A stretch of 15,641 nucleotides of DNA from an uncultured Clostridia bacterium (GCA_946620335.1 CAMONF010000199.1:1-15641); one strand, 5' to 3'. Shown: positions 6,176-15,463, counted from the stretch's first letter. Translations and numbers: made by a program. Notes: a model not told the origin generated them from the letters alone.

Positions 6176-9100
6176 TCAGACCGGCACCGCCTGCCCCAGG
6201 TGGAAGGACCAGAGATATTTCTCTGTGACCTTCCGGCCGGTGGCCCGTTCCAGGGCCTCCTGGTAGGCGTCCAGCTGGACCCGATAACGGCGCGTCAGAA
6301 TTTCCTCGCCGGCTTTTCCATAGGGGACGCGGTCCGTCTTATAATCGAGCAGGATGATGCGGTCCTCCTCGATGAAGAAGGCGTCCACGATTCCCTGAAC
6401 AATCACCTGCTCGTCCTCCGGCCATTCCTCCTTCAGCTCCCGGGCCGGTACGCCGAGAACGAAGGGCTGCTCACGGAAAAGGTCCCCGCGTGCTGCGGCA
6501 GCCGCCATACGCCGGCCCAGCGGGCTGGCTGCCATGGCTGCGATTTCCGATGGTTGCACGAGGGCAAGGTCCTCCGCGGTCATCCGGTTCTCCTCCAGCA
6601 TGCGGGCCATCTCTGCCCTGGCAGCCTCCTCCGCCGCCCCGGATCCGAAGAGGTCGAAATTCAGGAGCTCCATGACCTTGTGGCAGGCGGACCCGCGGAC
6701 CGTGGCGGGTGTATCGTCGGACTCGTAAGCCCGGGTGTCGCCGCCGGTCCTGGCAAAGACAGGGATGTAGATATCGTCAGGAACTTGTGACGGTCCGGCT
6801 GTATGAAGGGCTTTCCCTTCCATGAATTTTCCTTCTTCCCGGTCAGTGTCGGCTGCCTCCGCAGGCACTTGAGCGCCTTGCGCCTCAGATCCGATCGTAG
6901 TCTCGCGGGTCCGATTGTCGTCCGATGCAGATTCGGCTGCTTGGGCTGCCAAGCCGTCCCCCGGCTCCGCTCTCGCGACATCTCCTGTCAGGACCGCAGG
7001 CGCCAGGTCCGCCGCCTCTTCATCCCGCATGTGGGCCTTTTTAAGCTCCGTGACCGACACCTTGACCGGCAGGCTCTCCCGGCCGGCGAAGGGATAGAGG
7101 TAGGAGAAGCGGTCGTCCAGGACGGTTTTCATTTCCTCGTCCCAGACCTGATCCGGGTCAAGACGCCGGAGGTCCGCCACCATCTCCTGCCTGCTCACGC
7201 CCTCTTTTACGTCCGCGGCTGCCAGCTCGGTGGGATAGACAAGGGTGATGCCCTTGGGGTATCTCATCTCCCCGGCCTCCTTCTGCAGCTGCCATGCGGC
7301 CGGCAGGATGATGGCCCAGGGGGTGGATGCGTTCAGCAGATAGTGGGAGGAGAATCGCTTTCCTTCCGCCGGCTCGATCTGCCTCAGGTTTTCCAGCTCC
7401 TTCTGTTTGACGGAGCCGGTCAGGATCATTTTCTGCCTGGCGCGGGTCAGGGCCACATAGAGGACTCTGATCTCCTCGCCGACGCTCTCCCTGAGGAGCT
7501 TGCGCTTCACCGCCTGCTTCTTCAGGGTTGGGCTGACCGTCCGCCGGGCTATGTCCACGTAGTCCATGGCCACGCCGCGGTCCGGGTCGATCAGGACCCG
7601 GGACGACAGGTCGCGCTTGTTGAAGGCCTTGCCCATGCCGGCCACGAAGACCACCGGGTATTCCAGGCCCTTGGACTTGTGGATGCTGATGATGCGGACT
7701 GTGTTCTCATTTTCACCGATGACGCTGACCTCGCCGAAGTCCACGTCGTAGGACTGAAGCTTTTCGATGTAGCGGATAAAGTTGAAGAGGCCCACGTAGC
7801 TGGTCGCCTCATAGGCGATGGCCTTCTCCACCAGCATCCGAAGGTTGGCCGCCCGCTGGGTGCCGCCCGGCAGGGCCGTGGCATAGTCGAAGAAGCCGGT
7901 GCCCGTCAGGATGTGCCAGATGAGCTCGTGGATGGGGATGGAGGAGATCATCTCCCGGGTCTCGTCGTAGAAGCGGAAGAAGCGCAGGAGCTTGGCCTTC
8001 ACGGTCTCATCCGCACCAAGTTCCACATAGCGCCTCGCGCACTCGGCCATGGTCAGATACCTGGCCTCCCCCCGGCCGGTCGACGGCGAGCCGCTGATGA
8101 CGCGGATCTCCGCCAGCTCCTCGGCGGTCAGGCCGCCGATGGCAGACTTCAGCACCGAAGCGAAGGGGATATCCTGCTCCGGGTTGTCCAGGATGGCCAG
8201 GTAGTCCAGGATGGTCCTGACCTCCTGCGCCGTGAAATAGCCGGTCTTGGCCGTGGAGTAGGCAGGTATGCCCATGCCTTCCAGGACCTGGCTGAAGATC
8301 TCCGCCCAGCCCGACATGGTCCTCAGTAAAATGACAACATCCCTGTATTCCACCGGCCTGAATTCCCCGGCCTTCCGGTCGTAGATCTGCTCCTCCCGGA
8401 CCATTTTCCGGATCCGCTCGCCGATCATACGGGCTTCCAGCTCCCGCCAGGCCCGGCTGCCGGTGTCGGCGAGGATACTTTCCCCCTCCGAATCCTCCTC
8501 GTCGGCCACCACGGCCATGATCTCCGTCTCAGCGAGGGCCGCCAGTTTTTCCTCCCTGGCGATCTTCTCCCTCACCTGGTCGGCCTGGGCCTCCAGAGCA
8601 AGCAGACTCGTCCTGTCGGCTGCCTTTTCCCTGGCCTCTGTGAGTTTTTCCAGATCAGCCCGCAGCTTGCCGAGGACTGCATTGGCGCAGATGAGCTTGG
8701 CCTCCTCATCGTAGTCCACGCCGCCCACCTCTCCGCGCATGAACATGCCGAAGAAGCCGTTGGCGGAATCCAGGACCTCGGCGCCGCTGCGGAAATTGGC
8801 CCGGAGGTCGATCCGGACGCCATTGGTAGCCACGCTGTGAGCCGGAGAAGAAGCATCTCCCCCGTAGCGCCGGAATTTCTCCATAAAAAGGTCCGGCCGG
8901 GCATGGCGGAAGCCGTAAATGCTCTGCTTTACGTCCCCGACACAGAAATAATTGTCTCTCCCGTCCTCGATCCCGCTGACCGCGGTCAGGATTTCCTCCT
9001 GGAGATAGTTGCTGTCCTGGTACTCGTCCACCATGACCTCGCGGAAACGCCCGGCCAGCTCCTTCGCGGCCGCCGTGCGCCCGCCCTCCCCGCGGAGGAT

Positions 9101-10243
9101 CTGCAGGGCATAGTGCTCCAGGTCCGCGAAGTCGATCAGCTTCTTCTCCCTCTTTCTGGCCGCGAACCTGTCCATGAAGGCTTCCACCACGGAAATGAGG
9201 ACATTCATGGGCACCGCCGTCCCCCGAAGGGTCTCCAGCGCATCCTCCGGCCTGCAGAAATAGATGTCCTTAGTCAGAAGGTCCCGGATTTCCTTCACCT
9301 TGGCCCTCGCCGCCTTGAAGACGTCCCGCAGGGCGGGGTCTTCGGTCTTCAGCGGGCGCTTGGTGCTGAGCCTCGGCGGCTCGAAATCCCACAGGAGTCT
9401 TACCCTCCGTCCGAAATCCCTCGTCCCGGCAAGGCCCTCGAAGAGCCTGACGTCGGCATCGGCGCAGGGCTCATAGGCGGAAGGTCCGGAGGCTGACCTG
9501 GTGAGGGCCAGGTTCTGCCTCGCCATGGCAAGGGCATCCCCGATGAGGCTGTCGGCGTCGTCCGTCAGCCCCTGCATCCAGGGCAGGGCCATCAAGTCCT
9601 CCTCCGTCTCCGCCGACACGTCCAGCCGGCTCTCCTCCAGCCACTTCTTTGGCCAGGGCTGGCTCTCGGCCGCCTCGAAGACCCTAAGGATGGTCTCCTC
9701 CATGGGCTTCTCCGTCTTGCCGGTGGCCAGGCTCTCCACAAAAATGGGGAACTGGGCCTTCATAGTTTCGTCTTCAGAGTTGAAGGTCTCCTCCAGGATC
9801 TCCGCCAGAACGTCGGCCTTCAGCAGCCGGCTCTCGCCCTCGTCGGCGATCCGCCACCCCGGCTCCAGATCCGTCAGGTGGCCGTAGCTTCGCACGATGT
9901 AGGAACAGAAGCCGTCGATGGTGGTGATCTGTGCGTTGTGGATGAGGTTGGACTGGCGGGCAAGGTGTTCATTTGCCGGATCTTTGAGGAGCAGGTCGGA
10001 AATCCTGGCGCCGATCCGCTCCTTCATCTCCGCGGCCGCCGCCCTGGTAAATGTCACGATCAGGAGTTGGTCGATGTCGGCCGGATCCTTCTCGTCCAGG
10101 ATGAAGGAGAGGATCCGCTCAACCAGAACAGCCGTCTTGCCGCTGCCGGCCGAGGCGCTGACCAGGATATTGCCGCCGCGGGCGTCTATGACCCGCTGCT
10201 GGTCAGGCGTCCAGCGTATGGTGTCTTTTTTGGGTTCAGTCAT
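6176..10243 (-). CDS. addA: ATP-dependent helicase/nuclease subunit A (AddA)
   Basis: 1355 residues, somewhat longer than typical AddA (about 1200-1250). AddA is the UvrD-type 3'-5' helicase and RecB-like nuclease of AddAB, which resects double-strand breaks to load RecA. Superfamily 1A motifs run in order: Walker A SASAGSGKTA (29-38), DEYQD, GDVKQSIYGFR, LRANFRSG, IISIHKSKGLEYPVVF and VLYVALTRARQ. The C-terminal nuclease has D1287 and LDYKTD with D1300 and K1302, so both activities look intact. The extra length includes a coiled-coil-like charged stretch near 515-590 and an Ala/Glu-rich, low-complexity insert near 1072-1155, just before the nuclease domain. The ATG overlaps the addB stop by 8 nt (ATGACTGA), with GGGAGG 9 nt upstream, so the two subunits are translationally coupled. 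The organism is presumably RecBCD-free, as usual for Clostridia. Confidence 0.97.
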   Translation of the reverse strand: MTEPKKDTIRWTPDQQRVIDARGGNILVSASAGSGKTAVLVERILSFILDEKDPADIDQLLIVTFTRAAAAEMKERIGARISDLLLKDPANEHLARQSNLIHNAQITTIDGFCSYIVRSYGHLTDLEPGWRIADEGESRLLKADVLAEILEETFNSEDETMKAQFPIFVESLATGKTEKPMEETILRVFEAAESQPWPKKWLEESRLDVSAETEEDLMALPWMQGLTDDADSLIGDALAMARQNLALTRSASGPSAYEPCADADVRLFEGLAGTRDFGRRVRLLWDFEPPRLSTKRPLKTEDPALRDVFKAARAKVKEIRDLLTKDIYFCRPEDALETLRGTAVPMNVLISVVEAFMDRFAARKREKKLIDFADLEHYALQILRGEGGRTAAAKELAGRFREVMVDEYQDSNYLQEEILTAVSGIEDGRDNYFCVGDVKQSIYGFRHARPDLFMEKFRRYGGDASSPAHSVATNGVRIDLRANFRSGAEVLDSANGFFGMFMRGEVGGVDYDEEAKLICANAVLGKLRADLEKLTEAREKAADRTSLLALEAQADQVREKIAREEKLAALAETEIMAVVADEEDSEGESILADTGSRAWRELEARMIGERIRKMVREEQIYDRKAGEFRPVEYRDVVILLRTMSGWAEIFSQVLEGMGIPAYSTAKTGYFTAQEVRTILDYLAILDNPEQDIPFASVLKSAIGGLTAEELAEIRVISGSPSTGRGEARYLTMAECARRYVELGADETVKAKLLRFFRFYDETREMISSIPIHELIWHILTGTGFFDYATALPGGTQRAANLRMLVEKAIAYEATSYVGLFNFIRYIEKLQSYDVDFGEVSVIGENENTVRIISIHKSKGLEYPVVFVAGMGKAFNKRDLSSRVLIDPDRGVAMDYVDIARRTVSPTLKKQAVKRKLLRESVGEEIRVLYVALTRARQKMILTGSVKQKELENLRQIEPAEGKRFSSHYLLNASTPWAIILPAAWQLQKEAGEMRYPKGITLVYPTELAAADVKEGVSRQEMVADLRRLDPDQVWDEEMKTVLDDRFSYLYPFAGRESLPVKVSVTELKKAHMRDEEAADLAPAVLTGDVARAEPGDGLAAQAAESASDDNRTRETTIGSEAQGAQVPAEAADTDREEGKFMEGKALHTAGPSQVPDDIYIPVFARTGGDTRAYESDDTPATVRGSACHKVMELLNFDLFGSGAAEEAARAEMARMLEENRMTAEDLALVQPSEIAAMAASPLGRRMAAAAARGDLFREQPFVLGVPARELKEEWPEDEQVIVQGIVDAFFIEEDRIILLDYKTDRVPYGKAGEEILTRRYRVQLDAYQEALERATGRKVTEKYLWSFHLGQAVPV

Positions 10244-13200
10244 GGGCTTGTTCCTCCCGCATTTTCTCCAGGACCTCCTCGCTGGGGAAGGCCTTCAGCT
10301 GCCGCTTCCTGTAGCCGCCAATCCGCTGATCGAATCCGCACAGGCCCCGCAGCGAGCAGTATTCGCAGGCATCGCGGCCGTGGAACTCATAGGGGTTGAC
10401 TGCCGCCTCCCCGGCCATGATTTTCGAACCGATCTCGTAGATCTTCCTGTCCACATAGGAGGAAATCAGGCCGAAATCCTCCGGCGTCACCGCCCTGGAC
10501 TTGGCGCTGACCCGGCCGTCCCTCGTATACTCGATGGGGATGACGTCCGATGACCGGTTGCCCGCGGAGAGGGTGCGGTCCAGATGGCGGATGGCATCCT
10601 CGTCCAGGGAGACGATGCCGGACGCCTTCATCTTCTTGAGCAGCCGGCTCCGGACGTCCTCGTCCGTGTCGCCCGGCTTCACGTCCTCCACCGGATCCTT
10701 GATCTCATAGTAGAAAATGCCAGCCGGCTCCGCTTTCCCGCTTCTCTCCCCGCTCTTGTCCACCATTTCGCAGGCCGCGTTCATATAGACCACCAGCTGG
10801 AGCTGGAGGCCGTAGTAGACTTCAGTCAGGTCGAAGGCCTTGGACCCGGTCTTGTAGTCGATGACCTTGAGGAAGGTCCTCCCCTCGTCCTCGCAGATGT
10901 CCACGCGGTCGATCCGGCCGGTCAGGTCCATCCGCGTCCCGTCGGGGAGCTTGAAATAAGCGGCATCACTTTCATTGCCGTGGAAGGGCACCTCGAAATA
11001 GGCGGGCTCGAAATCGCCGCGCCTCAGCTGCTCCTGCATGGCCCAGGCCGAATTGGCCATGAGGCGTTCCATGCGGCTGATGTTGTATTCATTTCTAACA
11101 GAATTGTGGAGGAGCTGGTTGTTGTAGGCCTCGGCGGCCTCCTCCACGGACGCCTTGACCAGGCTGTTCCGGGTGTCGTCGTCGATGTCCGCCCAGCGAA
11201 GTCCCCGTTCCCGGAGTGCCCTCGCGAACATCTCGAAGGCCGTGTGGACCACGTTGCCCATGTCAGCGCCCGAGAAAACGTAGACCTGCCGTTCCTTGAG
11301 CCGTAAGCCGTACTGGGCAAAATGGGCGAAGGCGCAGGCGGAGAACCGCTCCAGGCGGGAGGCGGAGTTCTCCAGCTTCCGGCCGTAAAGGGCCCTGGCC
11401 GCTGCCGCTCCGATTTCATCCGGCTCATAGTGGGTCGCCGCCGCTGCCAGCAGGCTCCTGAGCCTCGGCCGGTAGTCCTCCCGGCCGGCGTACCAGGCAT
11501 AGAGCTGGCGGAAGGCCGGGGAGGGTTCCTCTCCCTTCAGGGCGCCGATTTCCTCGGCCAGCGCATACAGCCCCGCTTCCGGCCGCTCGACGCGGTCCGC
11601 CAGGTCGGCCGGCGCCTCCTCGGTCTCGATGGACGGGAACATGCGTCGGATGGTGCCGGTCAGGTAGGCCGGCCGGATGACCGAGCCGTCGGAGGAAGAG
11701 AGGGCGTAGGTCAGATAGAGGCGTCTGGTAGGCTTGGCCAGGGCCAGATATAGGTAGAAACGGCTGATTTCTATGGCTTCCCGGGGGCTCGGCTTCAGTG
11801 TAATGCCGCGCTCCCTGAGCCTCTCCCGGTCAATTTCCGTGAGGAGACCGCCGCTCTCCGGAGCCTTGGGCACCACCCCTTCGTTCACGCCCACGAAAAA
11901 GAGGACCTTGACGCTGGAGAGGCGGCTCCGCTCCATGTCGCCCACCTGGACCTGGTCCGTCCCCGGCGGGATGATACCCAGCTTCTCCTCTGCGAAGCCT
12001 GCCTCACAGATGGCCCGATAGTCGGCCATGGAGGCCTTCTCATCGCCCAGAACGCCCACCAGCTTGTCCAGAAAGTTCATGACCCGGCGGTAGACCTGGG
12101 CATATTCCTTGGCCAGGTCTCCCCGGCCTTTCTCCGCATAGGCCTGCCCCTCCTCTTCCAGACGGCGTCCGCAGCCGCTGCGGACACAGAAATCGTAGAG
12201 AGCCAGGGTCTTGGTCCGAATGGTTCCGCCCCTGTCTGCCAGAGCTTCGGAGAGGGGATCGATCAGGGCCAGGACCTTCTTCCGGATCTCATTGATGACC
12301 GGCACCTGAGCCGGGTCCTGGTCACGGGCAGCCAGGAGCCAGTCCCGCCGCCAGCGCTCCTTGCCCCGGATTCCCAGGGCGATGACATAGTTCTCCAGGA
12401 TATCGATTTCGGGCACCGGCAGGCCGCTCATGCCGGTCCGCAGCATCCGGAACATGCTCTCATAGCTGTAGCCGTCCGCGCATGCCTCCAGGGCCGCCCG
12501 GACATATTCCACGAAGGGGTTGTGGATCAGCGGCCGCTTCTCATCCAGGAAATAGGGGATGCCCTGGGCGCCGAAGACCTGGCGGACATAGTTGCCGTAG
12601 GTTGCCATGTCCCCTGTAATGATGGCGAAATCACGGTAGCGGAGCGGCTCGCCCGCCCTCTCCCCTTCCCGGATCATCTGCTCGATCAGCCGGGCCGTCT
12701 CCCGGATCTCCGTGAGCGGATTGGCCAGGGCCAGGAGCCGAACGTCAGTCTGGTCTCCCTCCCAAGGGGCAGCGCCTCGCTTGAACAGGTTCCGCTCCAG
12801 ATGGGCCAGGGCCGGCCGCTTCCGCTCCGCGGCTGCCTCCGGCGTCAGGAAAACGGGCGGCGCGACGGCGGTGCCCGTCTTTTTAGCCAGGAGATCCAGG
12901 CTTGTTGTCATTTCCCGGCTCATGGTGAAACGGTCGCGGGCATGGAGGCCCCGCCCATCCTCCGTCACGTCCATGGTGACCGTGACGTAGAGGTCTGAAG
13001 ACTTCCGCATGAGCTTTTCGACCAGGGTGAGCTGGACAGGTGTGAAGCCGGTGAAGCCGTCGAAGGCAATCACCGCCCCCTCAAGGAGCCTGGAGGCGTC
13101 GGCTACCCGCGCCAGGACGTCAGGGACCTCCTCGGCCGTCATATAGCCGCGCTCCTCCATATAGTCCAGAAAGCCCCGGTAGACCGTGTTTATATCACCC

Positions 13201-13661
13201 AGCTTCCGGTCCAGAAGGGTGGACTTGTCCCCCTCCCCCGCCGTCAGCTTGTCCGGGGAAATGCCGTAGAGCATGAGCTCCGAGATCATGGACTTCATTT
13301 CCGCCAGATTGCCGGGTCTTACCAGGTTTTCCCCCAGAAAGCCCAGGCTCTTCTTCCGGTCGATGGCCACCTTGGTCAAAATGAAAGTCTTCCCGATTTC
13401 CTGCAGGAGCTGGCGGTCGGACAGACCGACCTCGTCGAAGACGCGATGAGCCAGACGTTCGAAGGAGAGAACGTCGATGTTGAAGATGCCGTGGTTGGGA
13501 TGCAGGGCAATCAGGCGGCTGGTGGCGGCCATGTTGAACTGCTCCGGCACGATGACGAGAAAACTGCGGCGCGGCTCCTTAAGGGACCTGTCTATGATCT
13601 CCTGATAGAGGGCTGTGCTCTTGCCGCTCCCGGCGCCGCCGAAATAATAGTGGAGTGCCAT
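10236..13661 (-). CDS. addB: ATP-dependent helicase/nuclease subunit B (AddB)
   Basis: 1141 residues from the chosen ATG. It is the partner of AddA: a helicase-like scaffold for Chi recognition with a second nuclease. Walker A GGAGSGKS is at 8-15. The nuclease domain has GRIDRVD (D918) and VIDYKTG (D935, K937). Four cysteines, C776, C1099, C1102 and C1108, reproduce the split C...CxxCxxxxxC pattern that holds a 4Fe-4S cluster in B. subtilis AddB. The frame is open a further 23 codons upstream to a GTG, but AddB proteins start right at the MxLxxxxGxxGSGKS segment, and the ATG at 13659-13661 has GGAGG 6 nt upstream. The stop overlaps the addA start. rmuC ends 189 nt before the start, so co-transcription with rmuC is possible. 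Confidence 0.96.
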   Translation of the reverse strand: MALHYYFGGAGSGKSTALYQEIIDRSLKEPRRSFLVIVPEQFNMAATSRLIALHPNHGIFNIDVLSFERLAHRVFDEVGLSDRQLLQEIGKTFILTKVAIDRKKSLGFLGENLVRPGNLAEMKSMISELMLYGISPDKLTAGEGDKSTLLDRKLGDINTVYRGFLDYMEERGYMTAEEVPDVLARVADASRLLEGAVIAFDGFTGFTPVQLTLVEKLMRKSSDLYVTVTMDVTEDGRGLHARDRFTMSREMTTSLDLLAKKTGTAVAPPVFLTPEAAAERKRPALAHLERNLFKRGAAPWEGDQTDVRLLALANPLTEIRETARLIEQMIREGERAGEPLRYRDFAIITGDMATYGNYVRQVFGAQGIPYFLDEKRPLIHNPFVEYVRAALEACADGYSYESMFRMLRTGMSGLPVPEIDILENYVIALGIRGKERWRRDWLLAARDQDPAQVPVINEIRKKVLALIDPLSEALADRGGTIRTKTLALYDFCVRSGCGRRLEEEGQAYAEKGRGDLAKEYAQVYRRVMNFLDKLVGVLGDEKASMADYRAICEAGFAEEKLGIIPPGTDQVQVGDMERSRLSSVKVLFFVGVNEGVVPKAPESGGLLTEIDRERLRERGITLKPSPREAIEISRFYLYLALAKPTRRLYLTYALSSSDGSVIRPAYLTGTIRRMFPSIETEEAPADLADRVERPEAGLYALAEEIGALKGEEPSPAFRQLYAWYAGREDYRPRLRSLLAAAATHYEPDEIGAAAARALYGRKLENSASRLERFSACAFAHFAQYGLRLKERQVYVFSGADMGNVVHTAFEMFARALRERGLRWADIDDDTRNSLVKASVEEAAEAYNNQLLHNSVRNEYNISRMERLMANSAWAMQEQLRRGDFEPAYFEVPFHGNESDAAYFKLPDGTRMDLTGRIDRVDICEDEGRTFLKVIDYKTGSKAFDLTEVYYGLQLQLVVYMNAACEMVDKSGERSGKAEPAGIFYYEIKDPVEDVKPGDTDEDVRSRLLKKMKASGIVSLDEDAIRHLDRTLSAGNRSSDVIPIEYTRDGRVSAKSRAVTPEDFGLISSYVDRKIYEIGSKIMAGEAAVNPYEFHGRDACEYCSLRGLCGFDQRIGGYRKRQLKAFPSEEVLEKMREEQAHD

Positions 13662-13788
13662 TCTTCTCCTCCCTGAAAACCAGTTCCTTCCCCCTCGGGG
13701 ATGAAAAAAGACTGATCGGTCATAAATCACAGTGTCTGCGCAAACTCAACCCTTCCGCTCCCTATGCGATGAGGGCAGTTTCTGCGAC
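13662..13788. other. rmuC-addB intergenic region, no clear promoter
   Basis: The stretch between the last repeat unit and addB holds the frame continuation of the rmuC tail (next in-frame TGA at 13746-13748), a 5-bp GC hairpin at 13689-13701 with no T-run, and the addB ribosome binding site. The best promoter-like pair on the minus strand is TTGAGT-N17-TTTATG, which is weak. I cannot tell whether addB is read from rmuC transcription or from its own promoter. Confidence 0.4.
13668..13672 (-). promoter_or_regulatory. Ribosome binding site deciding the addB start
   Basis: GGAGG within GGGAGGAG lies on the minus strand, 6 nt before the ATG at 13659-13661. It supports this start over the in-frame GTG at 13728-13730, which would add 23 residues unlike AddB. 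Confidence 0.75.
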
Positions 13789-14076
13789 TCCGCCCCTCCT
13801 TCCGGGAACAGCAGTTATTCTATCTCCGCGCTCACTTCCGGGAACAGCAGCTATTCTGTCTCCGCGCTCATTTCCGGGAACAGCAGATTCTCTGTCTCCG
13901 CGCTCACATCCGGAAACGGCAGGCTTTCTGCCTCCACACTCTCCTCCGGGAACGGCAGGCTTTCTGTCTCCGCGCTCACTTCCGGGAACGGCAGACTTTC
14001 TGTCTCCGCGCTCTCTGCCGGGACCGGCAGACTCTCTGTCTCCGCGCTCAACTCCGGGAACGGCAGATTCTCCACC
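13789..14076 (-). repeat. Eight tandem 36-bp units encoding the RmuC tail and continuing past its stop
   Basis: Units begin at 13789, 13825, 13861, 13897, 13933, 13969, 14005 and 14041. All are exactly 36 bp with no indels, most starting TCCGCGCTC on the + strand. Read on the minus strand in the rmuC frame they encode 12-residue units of the form ESLPFPEVSAET. The six upstream units are inside rmuC. The unit at 13825 carries the TAG that ends rmuC (13851-13853). The unit at 13789 carries TAA at the identical place (13815-13817), where other units have AGC, AGT or AAT (Ser or Asn). Confidence 0.95.
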
Positions 14077-15428
14077 TCTTCCGCTTTCTCCTCTCCGAGC
14101 AGGAGCCGGTCCGCCTCCCGGACGTCGATCTCGCCCACCCGGCGCATCCGGTTCCGAATGATCCGGGCCCGGTTCTGAAGCTTCTCCGTCTGGGTCTGGG
14201 CTTCCGTCAGCTTCTTTCTCGTCTTCCCGATCTCTTCGTCCAGTCTCGCGAACTGGGCTTTGACCGCCTCGAGAAGCTTCATGACCTCCACGGACTTTTT
14301 AGACAGCTGCACGTTTCTAAAGCCCACCTGGAGGGAGTTGAGGAGGGCTGTGATGGTGGTCGGGCCGGCCACGATGACGCCCATGCTCTGGCACTTTTCG
14401 GTCAGGCCGTCGATCCTGAGGACCTCTGCGTACAGTCCCTCCGTCGGCAGGAACATGACCGCGTAGCCGGTAGTTATGGGCGGGTTGATATACTTGTTCC
14501 GGATGGACCGGGCCTCCTCCAGGATCCGCCCCTTGAGTTCTCCCGTGGCGCTCTGAAGCAACCGGCTGTCTCCTGCCTCCGCGGCTTCCGCGATCCGGTT
14601 ATAGATATCGGAAGGAAACTTGGCGTCGATGGGCAGGTATACCATGTCCCCCGACCCGTCCTGGGCCGGAAAGCGCACCGCGAATTCCACCCGGTCGTCC
14701 GAATTCTTCCGGACGGCCACGTTGACGTCGTACTGGCTCCTGGTCATGGTCTGCTCCAGGATCCGCCCCAGCTGCACTTCGCCCCAGATGCCCCTGGTCT
14801 TCACGTTGGCCAGGGTGCGGTTGAGCTCATTCACCCCGCCTGACAGGGCCTGGAGCTCGCCCAGGGACTGGTAGAGCCGGCCCAGCTGGTCTCCCACTGC
14901 CCGGAAATTCATATCCAGCCGGTCATTCAGGGTCTTGTCCAGCTTCTCGTCCACCACGCCGCGGATCCGGTCCAGGTGCTCGGCGTTGGATGCCTGCAGC
15001 CGGTCCACGGACTCCGTCAGGGTCCGCACCATGCTGTCCTTCATGCCCGACAGCGTCTCATTCTGGAGACTGGCCGCCCGCAGGAGCTGGTCCGACTGGC
15101 TCCGCATGCCCTCCCGCAGGGACACGTTGACCTCGGAGCGAACACCCGCCAGGCCGTCGCTGATCTCATCGCTCATCTCCCTGAGGTCGTCCCGGACGTC
15201 CTCGCGGACCTCCCGCATGCTGCCGCTGACCTCCTCCCGGAGGCGGGCGTTGAGCTCTGTGTTTATTTTCATGGCAGCGTCCAGCTGGCTGCGGACGCCG
15301 ACAAGTTCGTCCTGGAGCCTCTCCGTGTCCAGGTCCCTCCCCGTCAGCATCCTCAGGAAAATGACAACAAGGAGCGTCACCGTGAGGATGAGCAATACGA
15401 TTATGATTCCAAACTGCCAGCCGGCCAT
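13851..15428 (-). CDS. rmuC: DNA recombination protein RmuC, with a repetitive C-terminal tail
   Basis: 525 residues. One N-terminal membrane span (about 5-26) is followed by a long charged coiled coil (about 33-205), then the RmuC domain with GIWGE (213-217), LPIDAKFP (265-272) and FLPTEGLYAE (326-335). The fold is PD-(D/E)XK-like, and E. coli RmuC limits certain inversions and rearrangements. After a second helical stretch (about 375-430) comes a tail of six 12-residue repeats, 453-524, rich in Glu, Pro and Ser, which I do not know from RmuC. An in-frame TTG lies two codons upstream, but AAGGAGG sits 7 nt before the ATG at 15426-15428 and only 1 nt before the TTG, so ATG is chosen. A consensus promoter precedes it, and addB-addA follow on the same strand. 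Confidence 0.95.
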   Translation of the reverse strand: MAGWQFGIIIVLLILTVTLLVVIFLRMLTGRDLDTERLQDELVGVRSQLDAAMKINTELNARLREEVSGSMREVREDVRDDLREMSDEISDGLAGVRSEVNVSLREGMRSQSDQLLRAASLQNETLSGMKDSMVRTLTESVDRLQASNAEHLDRIRGVVDEKLDKTLNDRLDMNFRAVGDQLGRLYQSLGELQALSGGVNELNRTLANVKTRGIWGEVQLGRILEQTMTRSQYDVNVAVRKNSDDRVEFAVRFPAQDGSGDMVYLPIDAKFPSDIYNRIAEAAEAGDSRLLQSATGELKGRILEEARSIRNKYINPPITTGYAVMFLPTEGLYAEVLRIDGLTEKCQSMGVIVAGPTTITALLNSLQVGFRNVQLSKKSVEVMKLLEAVKAQFARLDEEIGKTRKKLTEAQTQTEKLQNRARIIRNRMRRVGEIDVREADRLLLGEEKAEEVENLPFPELSAETESLPVPAESAETESLPFPEVSAETESLPFPEESVEAESLPFPDVSAETENLLFPEMSAETE

Positions 15429-15435
15429 GGGCAAG

Positions 15436-15442
15436 CCTCCTT
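15436..15442 (-). promoter_or_regulatory. Ribosome binding site deciding the rmuC start
   Basis: AAGGAGG on the minus strand has 7-nt spacing to ATG 15426-15428. The upstream TTG at 15432-15434 is too close to be used. Confidence 0.8.
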
Positions 15443-15463
15443 CTCTTCGGTCTTTGTCCTCCC

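Noticed and set aside
6803..8329. 508-codon open frame on the + strand opposite addA
   Set aside because: It lies wholly antisense to a gene with complete helicase motifs. Its translation is a His/Asp/Val/Gly-rich GC-shadow with no recognisable domain, and no ribosome binding site supports it.
13711..13722. Near-palindrome GACTGATCGGTC followed by a T-run on the minus strand, as an rmuC terminator
   Set aside because: It has a central mismatch, and a hairpin with a usable loop leaves only three pairs, too weak to call.
13662..13730. Upstream GTG start for addB adding 23 residues
   Set aside because: The extension does not resemble AddB, while the ATG at 13661 has a strong ribosome binding site and places Walker A at the usual position.
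13655..14178. Two overlapping + strand frames encoding SPRSLPGTA-like and SALTSGNGR-like repeats
   Set aside because: These are other-frame readings of the 36-bp rmuC tail repeats; a stop-free repeat of length divisible by three stays open in every frame.
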